Assembly: GCA_017992885.1 (NCBI GenBank)
Contig: JAGONT010000019.1
Coordinates: 1-45,582 of the forward strand
Length of the DNA stretch: 45,582 nt
Origin: Alphaproteobacteria bacterium
Lineage (GTDB): Bacteria > Pseudomonadota > Alphaproteobacteria > UBA9655
Direction of reading: 5' to 3'
In this document: positions 8,392 through 16,248 of the stretch, in pieces
Layout: the number at the start of each line of letters is the position of its first letter
Position numbering within the stretch: position 1 is the stretch's first letter
Position numbers and translations under genes: made by a program
The notes under the pieces: generated by a model
Databases searched by the model: none
What the model was told of the DNA's origin: nothing
Seen by the model: only the letters and a program-made list of their open reading frames with translations

Positions 8392-10769
8392 AGAAATTTA
8401 ATAAGAAATTTTGTTTTTTAAAACGTTTATCGAAGCCTTTGTTCGTAAGTTTTCTTGTTTTTTTCTTTTTAATTTTAACTTCAAGTTTTTGTTTTTCCGC
8501 TCCTTCTCCAAAGGTATGGAATCTTCCTGACTCAAATCCTATTTTTGTGGGCAGAGAAAAGCAACTTCAAATGATTCATTCTTTTTTTGCAAAAAGAGAA
8601 GGGCATCTCCTCGCTCTTACAGGAGGGCCGGGTTTTGGAAAAACTCAAATTGCCAAAAAATACGCGCAAGAATTTTCAAATCATTACGATCTCATTTGGT
8701 GGTTTGATGCTCAGCAAGATCTCCCAAGCCAATATGAAAGGCTAGCTATCGCTTTAAATCAGATCCTCTCTAAAAAAGAAAAAATTATTCCTTCTCAATT
8801 CTCTAAGGAGGTTCTCATTGACTCTGTCAAAAATATACTGAGAATCAAAAACATAAAGTATCTCCTCATATTTGATAATCCACAAACATACACTCAAGTT
8901 CGAAACTTTATTCCTTGCACCCATGACCAGCCTGGGAGACATATTCTCTTAACGTCACGAAATGCAAATATATGGATCAATAAGGTGGAAATTGGCAAGT
9001 TTGAGCGTCAAGAATCTCTTCAATTTCTCCAGAAAACTTTGCCGAACGAAATAAAAGAAGATAAAGTAAAACTAGCAGGAGCTCTTAGTGACTATCCTTT
9101 AGGACTGACGATTGCTGCTGGTTTTATAAAGTCCCATCTCACGACTACCATCGATAAATATCTTTTAATGCATTTAAAAAGAACGCTAAAAAAGGGGGAG
9201 TCCTCTCCAAGTACACTTTTAGACCAATATCCAAGAAGTGCTCTTGCAGCCTTAGAGATCAGTCAAAAGTTTATCGAAGAAGAATCCAAGGATTCGCTAC
9301 AAACCTTACTTTTCATGAGCCTACTGAATAGCAAAGATATTCCTGAGTCCTACATAGAGTTGTGGCTAAAAAATACGAGCAGTTCTTTAACCGCTGATGA
9401 AGCTATAAAACATGTCTATGATCAATCTCTAATTGAGGTCAATAAGACTGCTGCATCTAATTCTCATCAAAAATTAAAGAAAAAAGAAAGAATTCACTAC
9501 CTCTCAATTCATGATTCAATTCATCAGCTTATTAATGAAGGAATACCGATGAAAGAAAAAAAGGAGCTTATAGCAAAAGCAACTGAAGTAATGCTTGAAG
9601 TCTTTTCTGGGTCTGCCGAAGATATGACTAAAAAGATAACGAAGGAACCAATCCACCTCCAACATGCTCAAAAATTATGCGCGAATGCAAGGGAAGTCAA
9701 CTACACGAGCGATGGGCTCCTTCAACTAAAAATATGTATCTTACAATCCATAATGACAGTGTTCAGAGATTTTGATGCGGTTGAGCCTTTGCTTATAGAA
9801 ATTGATGAAGATATTGAAGCAGGCTTGTCTCTTGCCCCTTATTACGAAGCCCTTCTGAAAGTGAACAAAGGCTTTCTTGCCCACAACCAAGCACAACATG
9901 AGCTTGCAATACAATTTATGAATGAAGCGATGCTTATTTTAGCTCCTTATGAACAGTACAAAGAAGAAAAATTGAGAGCTATAACCAACCTTATTCAGTA
10001 CCATGCTATGAGAGGAGAATGGGAAAAAACAGAAGAGCTTATTGAAAGTGGAAATAAATTATGTAAGGATTTGCCCTGTGAGTCTTGCATTTGTTTTTTT
10101 ATTTATGCTTGGGCCTTCACTTTAAATGATCAGGGAAAATTTCAACAAGCTTTAGATGTTCTTAATAAAGCAGATGCTTACCCCATGCTGAGCGTAGAGT
10201 ACCCTCCTATTTACCAGGGAGTTTCTTTACAAAAAATTGAAGCTTTCATAAAGCTTGAAAAACTTGATGAAGCGCGACCCTCTCTGAGAGAGCTTGAAAA
10301 AAAACTCAACGAATTCTATGCAAAGAAAACACCGGTCCTAGCGTATATGCTGATTTTAAAAGGCATGATACTGCTTCGTGATTCAGATAAAAGGCCTAAA
10401 GCTTTTGAGACTATTAAAGAGGCTCTGGAGATATGTAATAAATCTTTTAAAGGTCCCATCAGGCATAGAGCTCAAGGAAAGGCCTATTTAGCTTTGGGAA
10501 AAGCCTTCGCTGCTCAAGGCGATTTTCAAAACGCCCTTGAAGCCTATCGAATGAGCGATAGAATTTATACTGCGGTCCTAAAAAACAAAAAAATAGACGA
10601 CGTGAGCGATCTTTATAAAGATCTAGTTATATTAGGTGCTAAGATGAAGGACGAGGCAATTGTTCACGAATACTTGAAAGCTCATATTCAAACTTTTGGT
10701 CATATACATTCACGAACAAAAGAAATTCTCTTGTTTCTCAACCAAAATGGATTAACCGTCCCCCTTTAA
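8388..10769 (+). CDS. STAND NTPase (NB-ARC type) with N-terminal signal/anchor and C-terminal TPR repeats
   Basis: 793 residues, GTG start in a 4-bp overlap with the kinase-like gene. Residues 17-38 form a hydrophobic stretch after a basic N-terminus, ending in a plausible cleavage site FSA-P. The NTPase follows: VGREKQL (54-60), Walker A GGPGFGKT (79-86), Walker B LLIFDN (159-164), and a GLPL-like YPLGLTIAAG near 236. The C-terminal half is helical repeats of TPR character, for example around GDFQNALEAYRMSDRIY. STAND ATPases are signal-triggered switches used in regulation and antiviral defence. An exported or membrane-tethered one is unusual. It is convergent with, and overlaps by 4 bp, the XRE gene. 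Confidence 0.75.
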   Translation: MKKFNKKFCFLKRLSKPLFVSFLVFFFLILTSSFCFSAPSPKVWNLPDSNPIFVGREKQLQMIHSFFAKREGHLLALTGGPGFGKTQIAKKYAQEFSNHYDLIWWFDAQQDLPSQYERLAIALNQILSKKEKIIPSQFSKEVLIDSVKNILRIKNIKYLLIFDNPQTYTQVRNFIPCTHDQPGRHILLTSRNANIWINKVEIGKFERQESLQFLQKTLPNEIKEDKVKLAGALSDYPLGLTIAAGFIKSHLTTTIDKYLLMHLKRTLKKGESSPSTLLDQYPRSALAALEISQKFIEEESKDSLQTLLFMSLLNSKDIPESYIELWLKNTSSSLTADEAIKHVYDQSLIEVNKTAASNSHQKLKKKERIHYLSIHDSIHQLINEGIPMKEKKELIAKATEVMLEVFSGSAEDMTKKITKEPIHLQHAQKLCANAREVNYTSDGLLQLKICILQSIMTVFRDFDAVEPLLIEIDEDIEAGLSLAPYYEALLKVNKGFLAHNQAQHELAIQFMNEAMLILAPYEQYKEEKLRAITNLIQYHAMRGEWEKTEELIESGNKLCKDLPCESCICFFIYAWAFTLNDQGKFQQALDVLNKADAYPMLSVEYPPIYQGVSLQKIEAFIKLEKLDEARPSLRELEKKLNEFYAKKTPVLAYMLILKGMILLRDSDKRPKAFETIKEALEICNKSFKGPIRHRAQGKAYLALGKAFAAQGDFQNALEAYRMSDRIYTAVLKNKKIDDVSDLYKDLVILGAKMKDEAIVHEYLKAHIQTFGHIHSRTKEILLFLNQNGLTVPL

Positions 10770-11218
10770 TCTGTCGCAAGATCAACCCACCATTCTGCGA
10801 ATTCTTCATCGACTTGACTTGGATCTTTCTGTAAAGAGTGAAGGTAAATCTCTTGGATACAGCTCATAAATTGCTCGATTGTTAATTTGTTTTCTTTATT
10901 TTTTAAGGCGTTATTAACAAAGTTTACAATGTCTAAAAAAAGATTAGGATGATCATATTCACGGCTTAAAAGCTCTTTATTTGATTGCGATAAATCCTCT
11001 TCATAAGAAGCCTCTTGAGGAGTGAGAAGGTCTTTGACACTACATCCTAAGACATCGGCTACGGCCTGCAAGATATCAGCACTGGGTCGTTTTGAGCGTC
11101 CCCTCATAATATTTTGCACTGTATGACGCTTTAACCCTGCCTCTTTTTCAAGTTCTGAAAGAGAAAGGTTCTTAGCTCTCATGCGTGTTGAAATATGTTT
11201 GGCTACGGATGTACTCAT
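10766..11218 (-). CDS. XRE/Cro-family transcriptional regulator
   Basis: 150 residues. The helix-turn-helix spans roughly residues 10-65, with core LSLSELEKEAGLKRHTVQNI and the typical ending LGCSVKDLL. The C-terminal 85 residues are acidic and helical, probably for oligomerisation or ligand sensing. It is divergent from the excisionase-like gene at 11385, sharing a 166-bp control region with TAACGT repeats. The layout is that of a repressor controlling the switch of an integrated element, by analogy with phage and ICE immunity regions. The last codons overlap the STAND gene from the other strand. Confidence 0.8.
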   Translation of the reverse strand: MSTSVAKHISTRMRAKNLSLSELEKEAGLKRHTVQNIMRGRSKRPSADILQAVADVLGCSVKDLLTPQEASYEEDLSQSNKELLSREYDHPNLFLDIVNFVNNALKNKENKLTIEQFMSCIQEIYLHSLQKDPSQVDEEFAEWWVDLATD

Positions 11219-11316
11219 ACTTTACCTCTCTTTCAAACCATTATGGCATACCTTTCACCATTTTGAAACCACGTTTAGCGTAGTAGTATGTAGAAATTAT
11301 TTTTTAACAACATGTG

Positions 11317-11359
11317 TTGACATAATACGTTTTATAACGTACATTAACGTAAGTAACGT
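11317..11359 (+). promoter_or_regulatory. Promoter for excisionase-like gene with TAACGT operator repeats
   Basis: TTGACA at 11317-11322, a 17-bp spacer and TACATT at 11340-11345 form a good sigma-70 promoter pointing right. AACGT occurs at 11336-11340, 11346-11350 and 11355-11359, spaced 10 and 9 bp, over and just after the -10. Repressor bound there would block the promoter. The divergent XRE protein is the obvious candidate binder. Confidence 0.6.
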
Positions 11360-11384
11360 ATAAACAAGAAGAGGAGCAGGTCTT

Positions 11385-11642
11385 ATGCAAGAACCTTTAA
11401 TGTCACCAGAAGAACTAGCTGCTCGTTGGGGGATTATGCCTATTACTCTTGATCGTTGGAGGTGGTCCGGGAAGGGACCGCGCTTCTTTAAGGCTGGACG
11501 TGTTGTTAAATATCGCGTTCAAGACGTAGAAATGTATGAAGAACAAAAGTCCAAACAAAGCACAGCATGCACACAAGATGAGGTGCTCTTAAAAGACCTT
11601 CAGCAAGCGAAACTGAAAAAACGCAAGAGGAGATTCAGGTGA
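11385..11642 (+). CDS. Excisionase/AlpA-like helix-turn-helix protein
   Basis: 85 residues. The pattern MSPEELAARWGIMPITLDRWRWSG, then KGPRFFKAGRVVKYRVQDVE, is the small winged helix of the MerR/excisionase (HTH_17) group. A basic tail KLKKRKRRFR ends the protein. GAGGAG precedes the ATG at good distance. Members act as recombination directionality factors or as transcription activators of mobile elements. It is the first gene rightward of the switch region, ahead of the replication block. Confidence 0.75.
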   Translation: MQEPLMSPEELAARWGIMPITLDRWRWSGKGPRFFKAGRVVKYRVQDVEMYEEQKSKQSTACTQDEVLLKDLQQAKLKKRKRRFR

Positions 11643-11672
11643 TTTAAAAGAATATTTTTAAAAAGAGAAAAA

Positions 11673-11708
11673 GCACCTGTGCTTATTTTTGCATACAACC
11701 ACAGGTGC
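11673..11708 (-). terminator. Hairpin with T-rich tail on the minus strand
   Basis: GCACCTGTG (11673-11681) and CACAGGTGC (11700-11708) form a 9-bp stem with an 18-nt loop. Read leftward, the hairpin is followed by TTTTTCTCTTTTT, so it fits a Rho-independent terminator for minus-strand transcripts. On the plus strand it is followed by GC-rich sequence. No minus-strand gene is seen to the right, so an antisense or small RNA may end here. Confidence 0.4.
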
Positions 11709-11852
11709 CCGGCATGTACAGAACCCAATAAGGTCTATACACAGAGAGTTTAGCAAATAAGGATCTAAACGTCCACCTTTCTGAACAGACTTGCTTGAAA
11801 AGGCTCTTGATTGGGTTTTGAATGAAAATGTTCAAATCTATAAGGAGCACTT

Positions 11853-12449
11853 ATGCTTAATGTTATTGAACCAAAGGATCATCATTTATATCGGCCTCAA
11901 ATTGACGCGTTATTAAGTTTTTTAAAAATATATCAAGATTTTTCACCCTCATCTGAAATAACAGAAAATGCCATGTTTATTGTTGCTGAAGATGAAAAAC
12001 TTGGTGTCTATGGAGGAGCTATTGTTTATCCACAGAACGTAAGGGCTCTTTATCAGAAACTTGCAAATGCACTTTTAGAGTTCCTTCCAGAGAAAGAACA
12101 AGTTTGGTCTACTTGCATTTGTTTTTGTGCGGATCAAGACGACGGATTTTTAACTCTAGAGACCTTGGAGGTATGTGAGAATTTCTACAGAGATCTTCAT
12201 AAGGCTTTGAGCGAAGTAGGAAAAAAGAAAGGGACGAATTATCTTGCTCTTACTTTACATTCCAAAGATCATCGCAACACCATAACTTATGGGCGCTGGT
12301 CGTATCTTTTAGAAGTAAATCCTTCCGATTCATCTGATTATCGTTTCCATGGTCTTTTAGCTCTTAAGAACAAGACAAACGAAGTTTTTGAGGTCCAAGA
12401 AGAGGATTTTGATTTCGATGATCAAGACGATGCTGATAGGTATGTCTAA
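11853..12449 (+). CDS. Unknown protein, first copy of a duplicated family
   Basis: 198 residues, good site AAGGAG 7 nt before the ATG. It begins MLNVIEPKDHHLYRPQIDAL and has a YGGAI strand in its first third, followed by alternating helix and strand. The layout could suggest an acyltransferase (GNAT)-like fold, but no acetyl-CoA motif is clear. The tail is very acidic (EEDFDFDDQDDADRYV). It is a paralogue of the product of 12996-13739. Its stop overlaps the next start (TAATG). Function unknown; its place just before replication-type genes suggests a maintenance or copy-control role. Confidence 0.7.
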   Translation: MLNVIEPKDHHLYRPQIDALLSFLKIYQDFSPSSEITENAMFIVAEDEKLGVYGGAIVYPQNVRALYQKLANALLEFLPEKEQVWSTCICFCADQDDGFLTLETLEVCENFYRDLHKALSEVGKKKGTNYLALTLHSKDHRNTITYGRWSYLLEVNPSDSSDYRFHGLLALKNKTNEVFEVQEEDFDFDDQDDADRYV

Positions 12450-12985
12450 TGACGCGTGTTCCTCGTCATATGGACAATGCTCTGTCTGTCCCTGAACGCA
12501 TCCCAGAGGACAAGAGCATGCCTGTGGAGAGAGATGAAAATCTCTCTCCATCGTCTGTTTCATGTGAAATTCCTCAAAAGCCACGTCTGTTGCTCCTTCA
12601 AGGAGAGTTGATGGATTTGACGGGTGACTTCTCGAGTTCTTCTATTTTGGGGCAGCTCGTGCACTGGAGCCAAAAGGTAAGGAACTTTGAGCTTTTTGTC
12701 GCAGAAGAGAAAAGAAATGTTCTTCTACCCTATCCTTCTTTTTCCCATGGGTGGTTTGAAAAGTCGCATCAAGAACTCATAGAAGAAACCATGCTCTCTA
12801 TTACTATTTCTAGCCTTCATGAGACTCTCAACTTTCTTATCGAATGTGGATGGGTCCGAACACGTGTTTATCTTCAGGATACAGAAGAGAGAGCGACTCA
12901 ATATCGGGTGAATCTGAGGAGGTTATGTGCTGATCTGCACGCTCAAGGCTATGACCTTCCTGGCTTTTCAACTTATGGGATTTAA
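12449..12985 (+). CDS. Winged-helix replication-type protein, copy 1
   Basis: 178 residues. After about 45 variable residues comes LLLLQGELMDLTGDFSSSSI, then LVHWSQKV, HGWFEKSHQELIEETMLSI and a C-terminal QYRVNLRRLCADL. This is the winged-helix module of phage and plasmid replication initiators. The copies at 13736-14359 and 14356-16248 share these blocks in the same order. This copy has no C-terminal replication domain. It may bind DNA as a regulator or accessory factor. Confidence 0.65.
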   Translation: MTRVPRHMDNALSVPERIPEDKSMPVERDENLSPSSVSCEIPQKPRLLLLQGELMDLTGDFSSSSILGQLVHWSQKVRNFELFVAEEKRNVLLPYPSFSHGWFEKSHQELIEETMLSITISSLHETLNFLIECGWVRTRVYLQDTEERATQYRVNLRRLCADLHAQGYDLPGFSTYGI

Positions 12986-12995
12986 AGGAGATTTT

Positions 12996-13739
12996 ATGCT
13001 TAAGATTATTGAACCGTCTTCTCATGAAAAGTACCAGTCAGAAATTGACGCGTTGATCTCTATTTTTAAACATACTCTTCCTAAAGATTTTAAGTTTTCT
13101 TTAGAAGAGCAGGCAAAAAGTACCTATATCCTTGCCAAAGATGCACATTATGGTACTTACGGAGGCGCTATTCTTTGCAAAAAGCCTTTTTGTGCCTTTG
13201 ATGATCAAATAGGAAGGGTTCTCACTCTTCTTCATTCTCACAGACGAAAAACCTGGTCTGTTCAATTTTGTACGTATTTACCGGACTGTGACAGGCTTTC
13301 ACGTCAAGACAGAGTAAATCTTTTTCGTGAGTTTTATGTGAAACTTTATAAAAAACTCATGGTTTTTGGAAAGCACCATAAAACGAGTTTTTTAGTTGTT
13401 TCCTTAAGTCACGTAGACTATGTCACAACAAATCTTATTCGAGACTGGCCTTATATTTTAGAAGTCTTGCCTGATGGTGATTATTTTCCTTTTTTTCACG
13501 GAATATTAGATATAAGGCCCGGGAATCATGAAGAGATCCTGTCTATAAAATATAGGCCTAATCAAAAGGTTAAGCAGCGTCTCAATGCTGAGATTCAAAT
13601 CAAAGAAGACGATAATTTTCCTCGTTTGGAAACCCATGGAGTTTTAGCCTCTTTTCCACAAAAAAGCTTTTTTGTCGAAGCTCAAGAAAATAATTTTGAT
13701 TCCATTGACGCCAACCAAACTGATAGGTCTGTCCAATGA
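12996..13739 (+). CDS. Unknown protein, second copy of the duplicated family
   Basis: 247 residues, ATG at 12996 after AAAGGAG (12984-12990). An earlier in-frame ATG at 12927 lies inside the previous gene and lacks a site. It opens MLKIIEPSSHEKYQSEIDAL and has YGTYGGAI, matching the product of 11853-12449 in both. It carries about 50 extra residues before a similar acidic tail (NFDSIDANQTDRSVQ). The stop and next start overlap as ATGA. No enzymatic motif recognised. Confidence 0.7.
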   Translation: MLKIIEPSSHEKYQSEIDALISIFKHTLPKDFKFSLEEQAKSTYILAKDAHYGTYGGAILCKKPFCAFDDQIGRVLTLLHSHRRKTWSVQFCTYLPDCDRLSRQDRVNLFREFYVKLYKKLMVFGKHHKTSFLVVSLSHVDYVTTNLIRDWPYILEVLPDGDYFPFFHGILDIRPGNHEEILSIKYRPNQKVKQRLNAEIQIKEDDNFPRLETHGVLASFPQKSFFVEAQENNFDSIDANQTDRSVQ

Positions 13740-14359
13740 CGCATTTCTCTTGTCATATGGACGATGCACTCTGTATTCCCCAGCACCTCTCTGGGGACGA
13801 GGGTAAGACTGGAGATATAAATGAGTTTATCTCTCCCTTTGAAAACATCCCTTGTGCAAAACCTAACCCTAAGTTTGCCATTATTCGTGAAGAATTTGTT
13901 GAATTAACAGGTGATGCGTTGGTTGCGGCTATTCTCAATCAACTCATCTATTGGAGCCAAAGAGTCACGGACTTTAACCTTTATGTGGCAGAAGAGAAAA
14001 ATGCCTCTTCAAAGGGCCAGTCTTCTCTCCAACATGGATGGTTTTGCAAAACAAATCGGGAGCTTATGGAAGAAACCATGCTCCATGTCACTGTTGTCAC
14101 CTTTCGTCGTTACATGAACTGTCTCGTAAAAGAGGGGTGGATCCAGACGCGAATTAATCCTCGGTATAAGTGGAATCGAAACCCTCAATATCGAGTAAAT
14201 CTGAGGAAGTTATGTGCTGATCTTCAAAAGAAGGGCTACAGCTTTCCTGACTATGCCTCCTATGGAAATTCAGAACAAAGCGGTTGTTCAGAATCAAATC
14301 TTAGCGGGTCTAGTGCATCTCTAGAAACAGAAAGCAATTCAAAAGAGAGGTTCCTATGA
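13736..14359 (+). CDS. Winged-helix replication-type protein, copy 2
   Basis: 207 residues. It opens MTHFSCHMDDALCIPQ against MTRVPRHMDNALSVPE in copy 1, then has REEFVELTGDALVAAILNQL, IYWSQRV, HGWFCKTNRELMEETMLHV and QYRVNLRKLCADLQKKGY. The tail is serine-rich. It overlaps both neighbours by 4 bp (ATGA). It is closer to the third copy than to the first in the LIYWSQR and KW.R.PQYRVNL blocks. As with copy 1, there is no replication C-terminal domain. Confidence 0.65.
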   Translation: MTHFSCHMDDALCIPQHLSGDEGKTGDINEFISPFENIPCAKPNPKFAIIREEFVELTGDALVAAILNQLIYWSQRVTDFNLYVAEEKNASSKGQSSLQHGWFCKTNRELMEETMLHVTVVTFRRYMNCLVKEGWIQTRINPRYKWNRNPQYRVNLRKLCADLQKKGYSFPDYASYGNSEQSGCSESNLSGSSASLETESNSKERFL

Positions 14360-16248
14360 AAACATCAGCTTTAAAGCGTATGGACGCTTATGAAGAAGAA
14401 AATGCCCTCTCAAGTCTTTATGGTTGCAATAGCAAAGAGAACCAATCTGGTTGGAAAGATAAGGACGCTTCTCTCTCTCCTCTTTCTTTCAGAGAAAATT
14501 CCTGTAGAAAAACCAAATGTCCAAAGATTGCTGTGGCTCGTGAAGAGTTTGTCGATCTTACCCAAGATCTTCTGATGGCAATGATCTTAAATCAGCTTTT
14601 GTATTGGAGTCAGCGCATTAAAGATTTTGATCTTTTTCTGGAAGAGGAGAAAGCCTTTAACACAGAATATGAAAGACCTGCGCGATATGGTTGGTTTTAT
14701 AAATCAGCCATTGAGCTCTCTGAAGAAACGATGCTCCGTCTGACAAAGGTCACCATACGAAAATACCTCCACTGTCTTATTGAAAATGGCTGGATTTCTG
14801 AGAGGGCTAATCCTCTCAACAAATGGGATAGGACGACACAGTATCGTGTAAACCTGAAGAACTTGCACATTGACCTTCAGAAGCTTGGATGGGATCTCCC
14901 TGGTTTTCCCAGAGATACATTCCCTATACAAAAACTTTCCTTCGAAGGAAATAATCCAAATCTTCCAGAAAACCCGCAGAATTCCCGAGGTTTAGAAAAT
15001 GATACTTCGAGGGAAAGAAAATCGACTCTCGAGGGTAAAACCGATGATACCTCGAGGTTAAGTTTATCGACCTTCGAAGGTCGAGTGGATGACATCTCGA
15101 GGGAAAGAAAATCGACTCTCGAGGGTAAAGCTGATGATACTTCGAGGTTAAGTTTATCGACCTTCGAGGGTCGAATGGATGACACTTCGAGGGAAAGAAA
15201 ATCGACTCTCGAGGGTAAAGCCGATGATACTTCGAGGTTAAGTTTATCGACCTTCGAGGGTCGAATGGATGACACTTCGAGGGAAAGAAAATCGACTCTC
15301 GAGGGTAAAGCCGATGATACCTCGAGGTTAAGTTTATCGACCTTCGAGGGTCGAATGGATGACACTTCGAGGGAAAGAAAATCGACTCTCGAGAGTAAAG
15401 TCGATGACACCTCGAGGTTAAGTTTATCGACTCTCGAGGGTCGAATGGATAACACTTCGAAGGTCGAAAAACTTAACTTCATATACCTAACTGAGACTAC
15501 TACAGAGATTACTAACAGAGAGCACACGCAGAGAACGCGCTCGCGCGAGGATTTCGATAAAAACTTTTTTGAAGAAGTTCTCCGGATTTGGAATACCTGT
15601 ACAAGTCAAGAGGTTCATCTCACAGAAGAGCGGCAACACAGGCTTCATTCCCTCCTTGCACCGTATTTTGAGAACGATCTGGCTCAATGGCAGAGCTTCT
15701 GTGAGCGAGTGGCCTGTTCGTCTTTTCTGATGGGGCAAGGAGCCCGGAAATGGCGCGTCAGTCTGGATTGGATTCTCGTCGAGGAGAACCTTCTGAAAGT
15801 GCTGGAAGGCAATTTCGATGAGGGAGATCTTGCTGATCAAAAAACTGAAAAGGCTTCTGAGGAGGCCAGAAAAAAGGAAATGAACGCCATTCTCGCTTCC
15901 ATCGAGGATCCTGTTTGGAGAGAGTGGTGTGCTCAATTGGATTTTGCTCCTGGATCTCGTGAACCCGTGAGTTTATGGGAGTTGAAAGAAATCTCCCAGG
16001 CCAGGTTTTTAGAAATTGAGGATGATCGACTCGCCTGGATTGGAAGCAAAGATAGCAAAATTCTTTCCCGCATTGAAGGTCTGCGTTTGAAGATTTTGCC
16101 TATTGTCCAAAGAACTTTTTCCAGCGTTCGAAACCTCAGAACTCGCCTAGAGGAGAACGATCCCTCGCTTCAGCCAGCCATACCCCCTCCGCAGAGAATT
16201 ACCACGACTTCACTTCAACACAAAGGAGACACTCATTATGCTCAATAA
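14356..16248 (+). CDS. Large replication-initiator-like protein with internal 30-residue repeats
   Basis: 630 residues. The N-terminal winged-helix module (about 55-190) has REEFVDLTQDLLMAMILNQL, YGWFYKSAIELSEETMLRL and QYRVNLKNLHIDL. Residues about 216-365 are five 30-residue repeats (DDTSRERKSTLEGKA / DDTSRLSLSTFEGRM). The C-terminal domain contains WRVSLDWILVEENLLKVLEG, the pattern seen at the end of phage replication proteins of the O type. This is the best candidate for the element's replication initiator. The start is in an ATGA overlap, and the end overlaps ssb by 11 bp. The repeats are exact in length at DNA level and may be binding sites (see the repeat entry). Confidence 0.7.
   Translation: MKTSALKRMDAYEEENALSSLYGCNSKENQSGWKDKDASLSPLSFRENSCRKTKCPKIAVAREEFVDLTQDLLMAMILNQLLYWSQRIKDFDLFLEEEKAFNTEYERPARYGWFYKSAIELSEETMLRLTKVTIRKYLHCLIENGWISERANPLNKWDRTTQYRVNLKNLHIDLQKLGWDLPGFPRDTFPIQKLSFEGNNPNLPENPQNSRGLENDTSRERKSTLEGKTDDTSRLSLSTFEGRVDDISRERKSTLEGKADDTSRLSLSTFEGRMDDTSRERKSTLEGKADDTSRLSLSTFEGRMDDTSRERKSTLEGKADDTSRLSLSTFEGRMDDTSRERKSTLESKVDDTSRLSLSTLEGRMDNTSKVEKLNFIYLTETTTEITNREHTQRTRSREDFDKNFFEEVLRIWNTCTSQEVHLTEERQHRLHSLLAPYFENDLAQWQSFCERVACSSFLMGQGARKWRVSLDWILVEENLLKVLEGNFDEGDLADQKTEKASEEARKKEMNAILASIEDPVWREWCAQLDFAPGSREPVSLWELKEISQARFLEIEDDRLAWIGSKDSKILSRIEGLRLKILPIVQRTFSSVRNLRTRLEENDPSLQPAIPPPQRITTTSLQHKGDTHYAQ
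15001..15450 (+). repeat. Five tandem 90-bp repeats (ten 45-bp half units) inside the replication-type gene
   Basis: The marker ending ..TCGAGGGAAAGAAAATCGAC recurs with its CGA ending at 15010, 15100, 15190, 15280 and 15370, exactly 90 bp apart. A partial sixth copy starts near 15451. Each unit has two 45-bp halves. Half A carries TCGAGGGAAAGAAAATCGAC and half B carries TCGAGGTTAAGTTTATCGAC, and each ends in (C/T)TCGAGGGT. Half B holds a near-palindrome TCGACCTTCGAGGGTCGA. Because 45 is a multiple of 3, all units stay in frame and the opposite strand is also open. Iteron-like. Confidence 0.9.

Noticed and set aside
12357-13025. Minus-strand short frames in the duplicated block
   Set aside because: Overlap coupled plus-strand genes with good ribosome sites and paralogue support.
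15001-15450. CRISPR array
   Set aside because: Repeats are contiguous 90-bp units without unique spacers, inside a coding frame, and no cas genes are nearby.
14877-15527. Long minus-strand open frame (216 codons) through the 90-bp repeats
   Set aside because: It is open only because the repeat length is a multiple of three. It has no ribosome binding site, and the plus-strand protein has recognisable domains on both sides.
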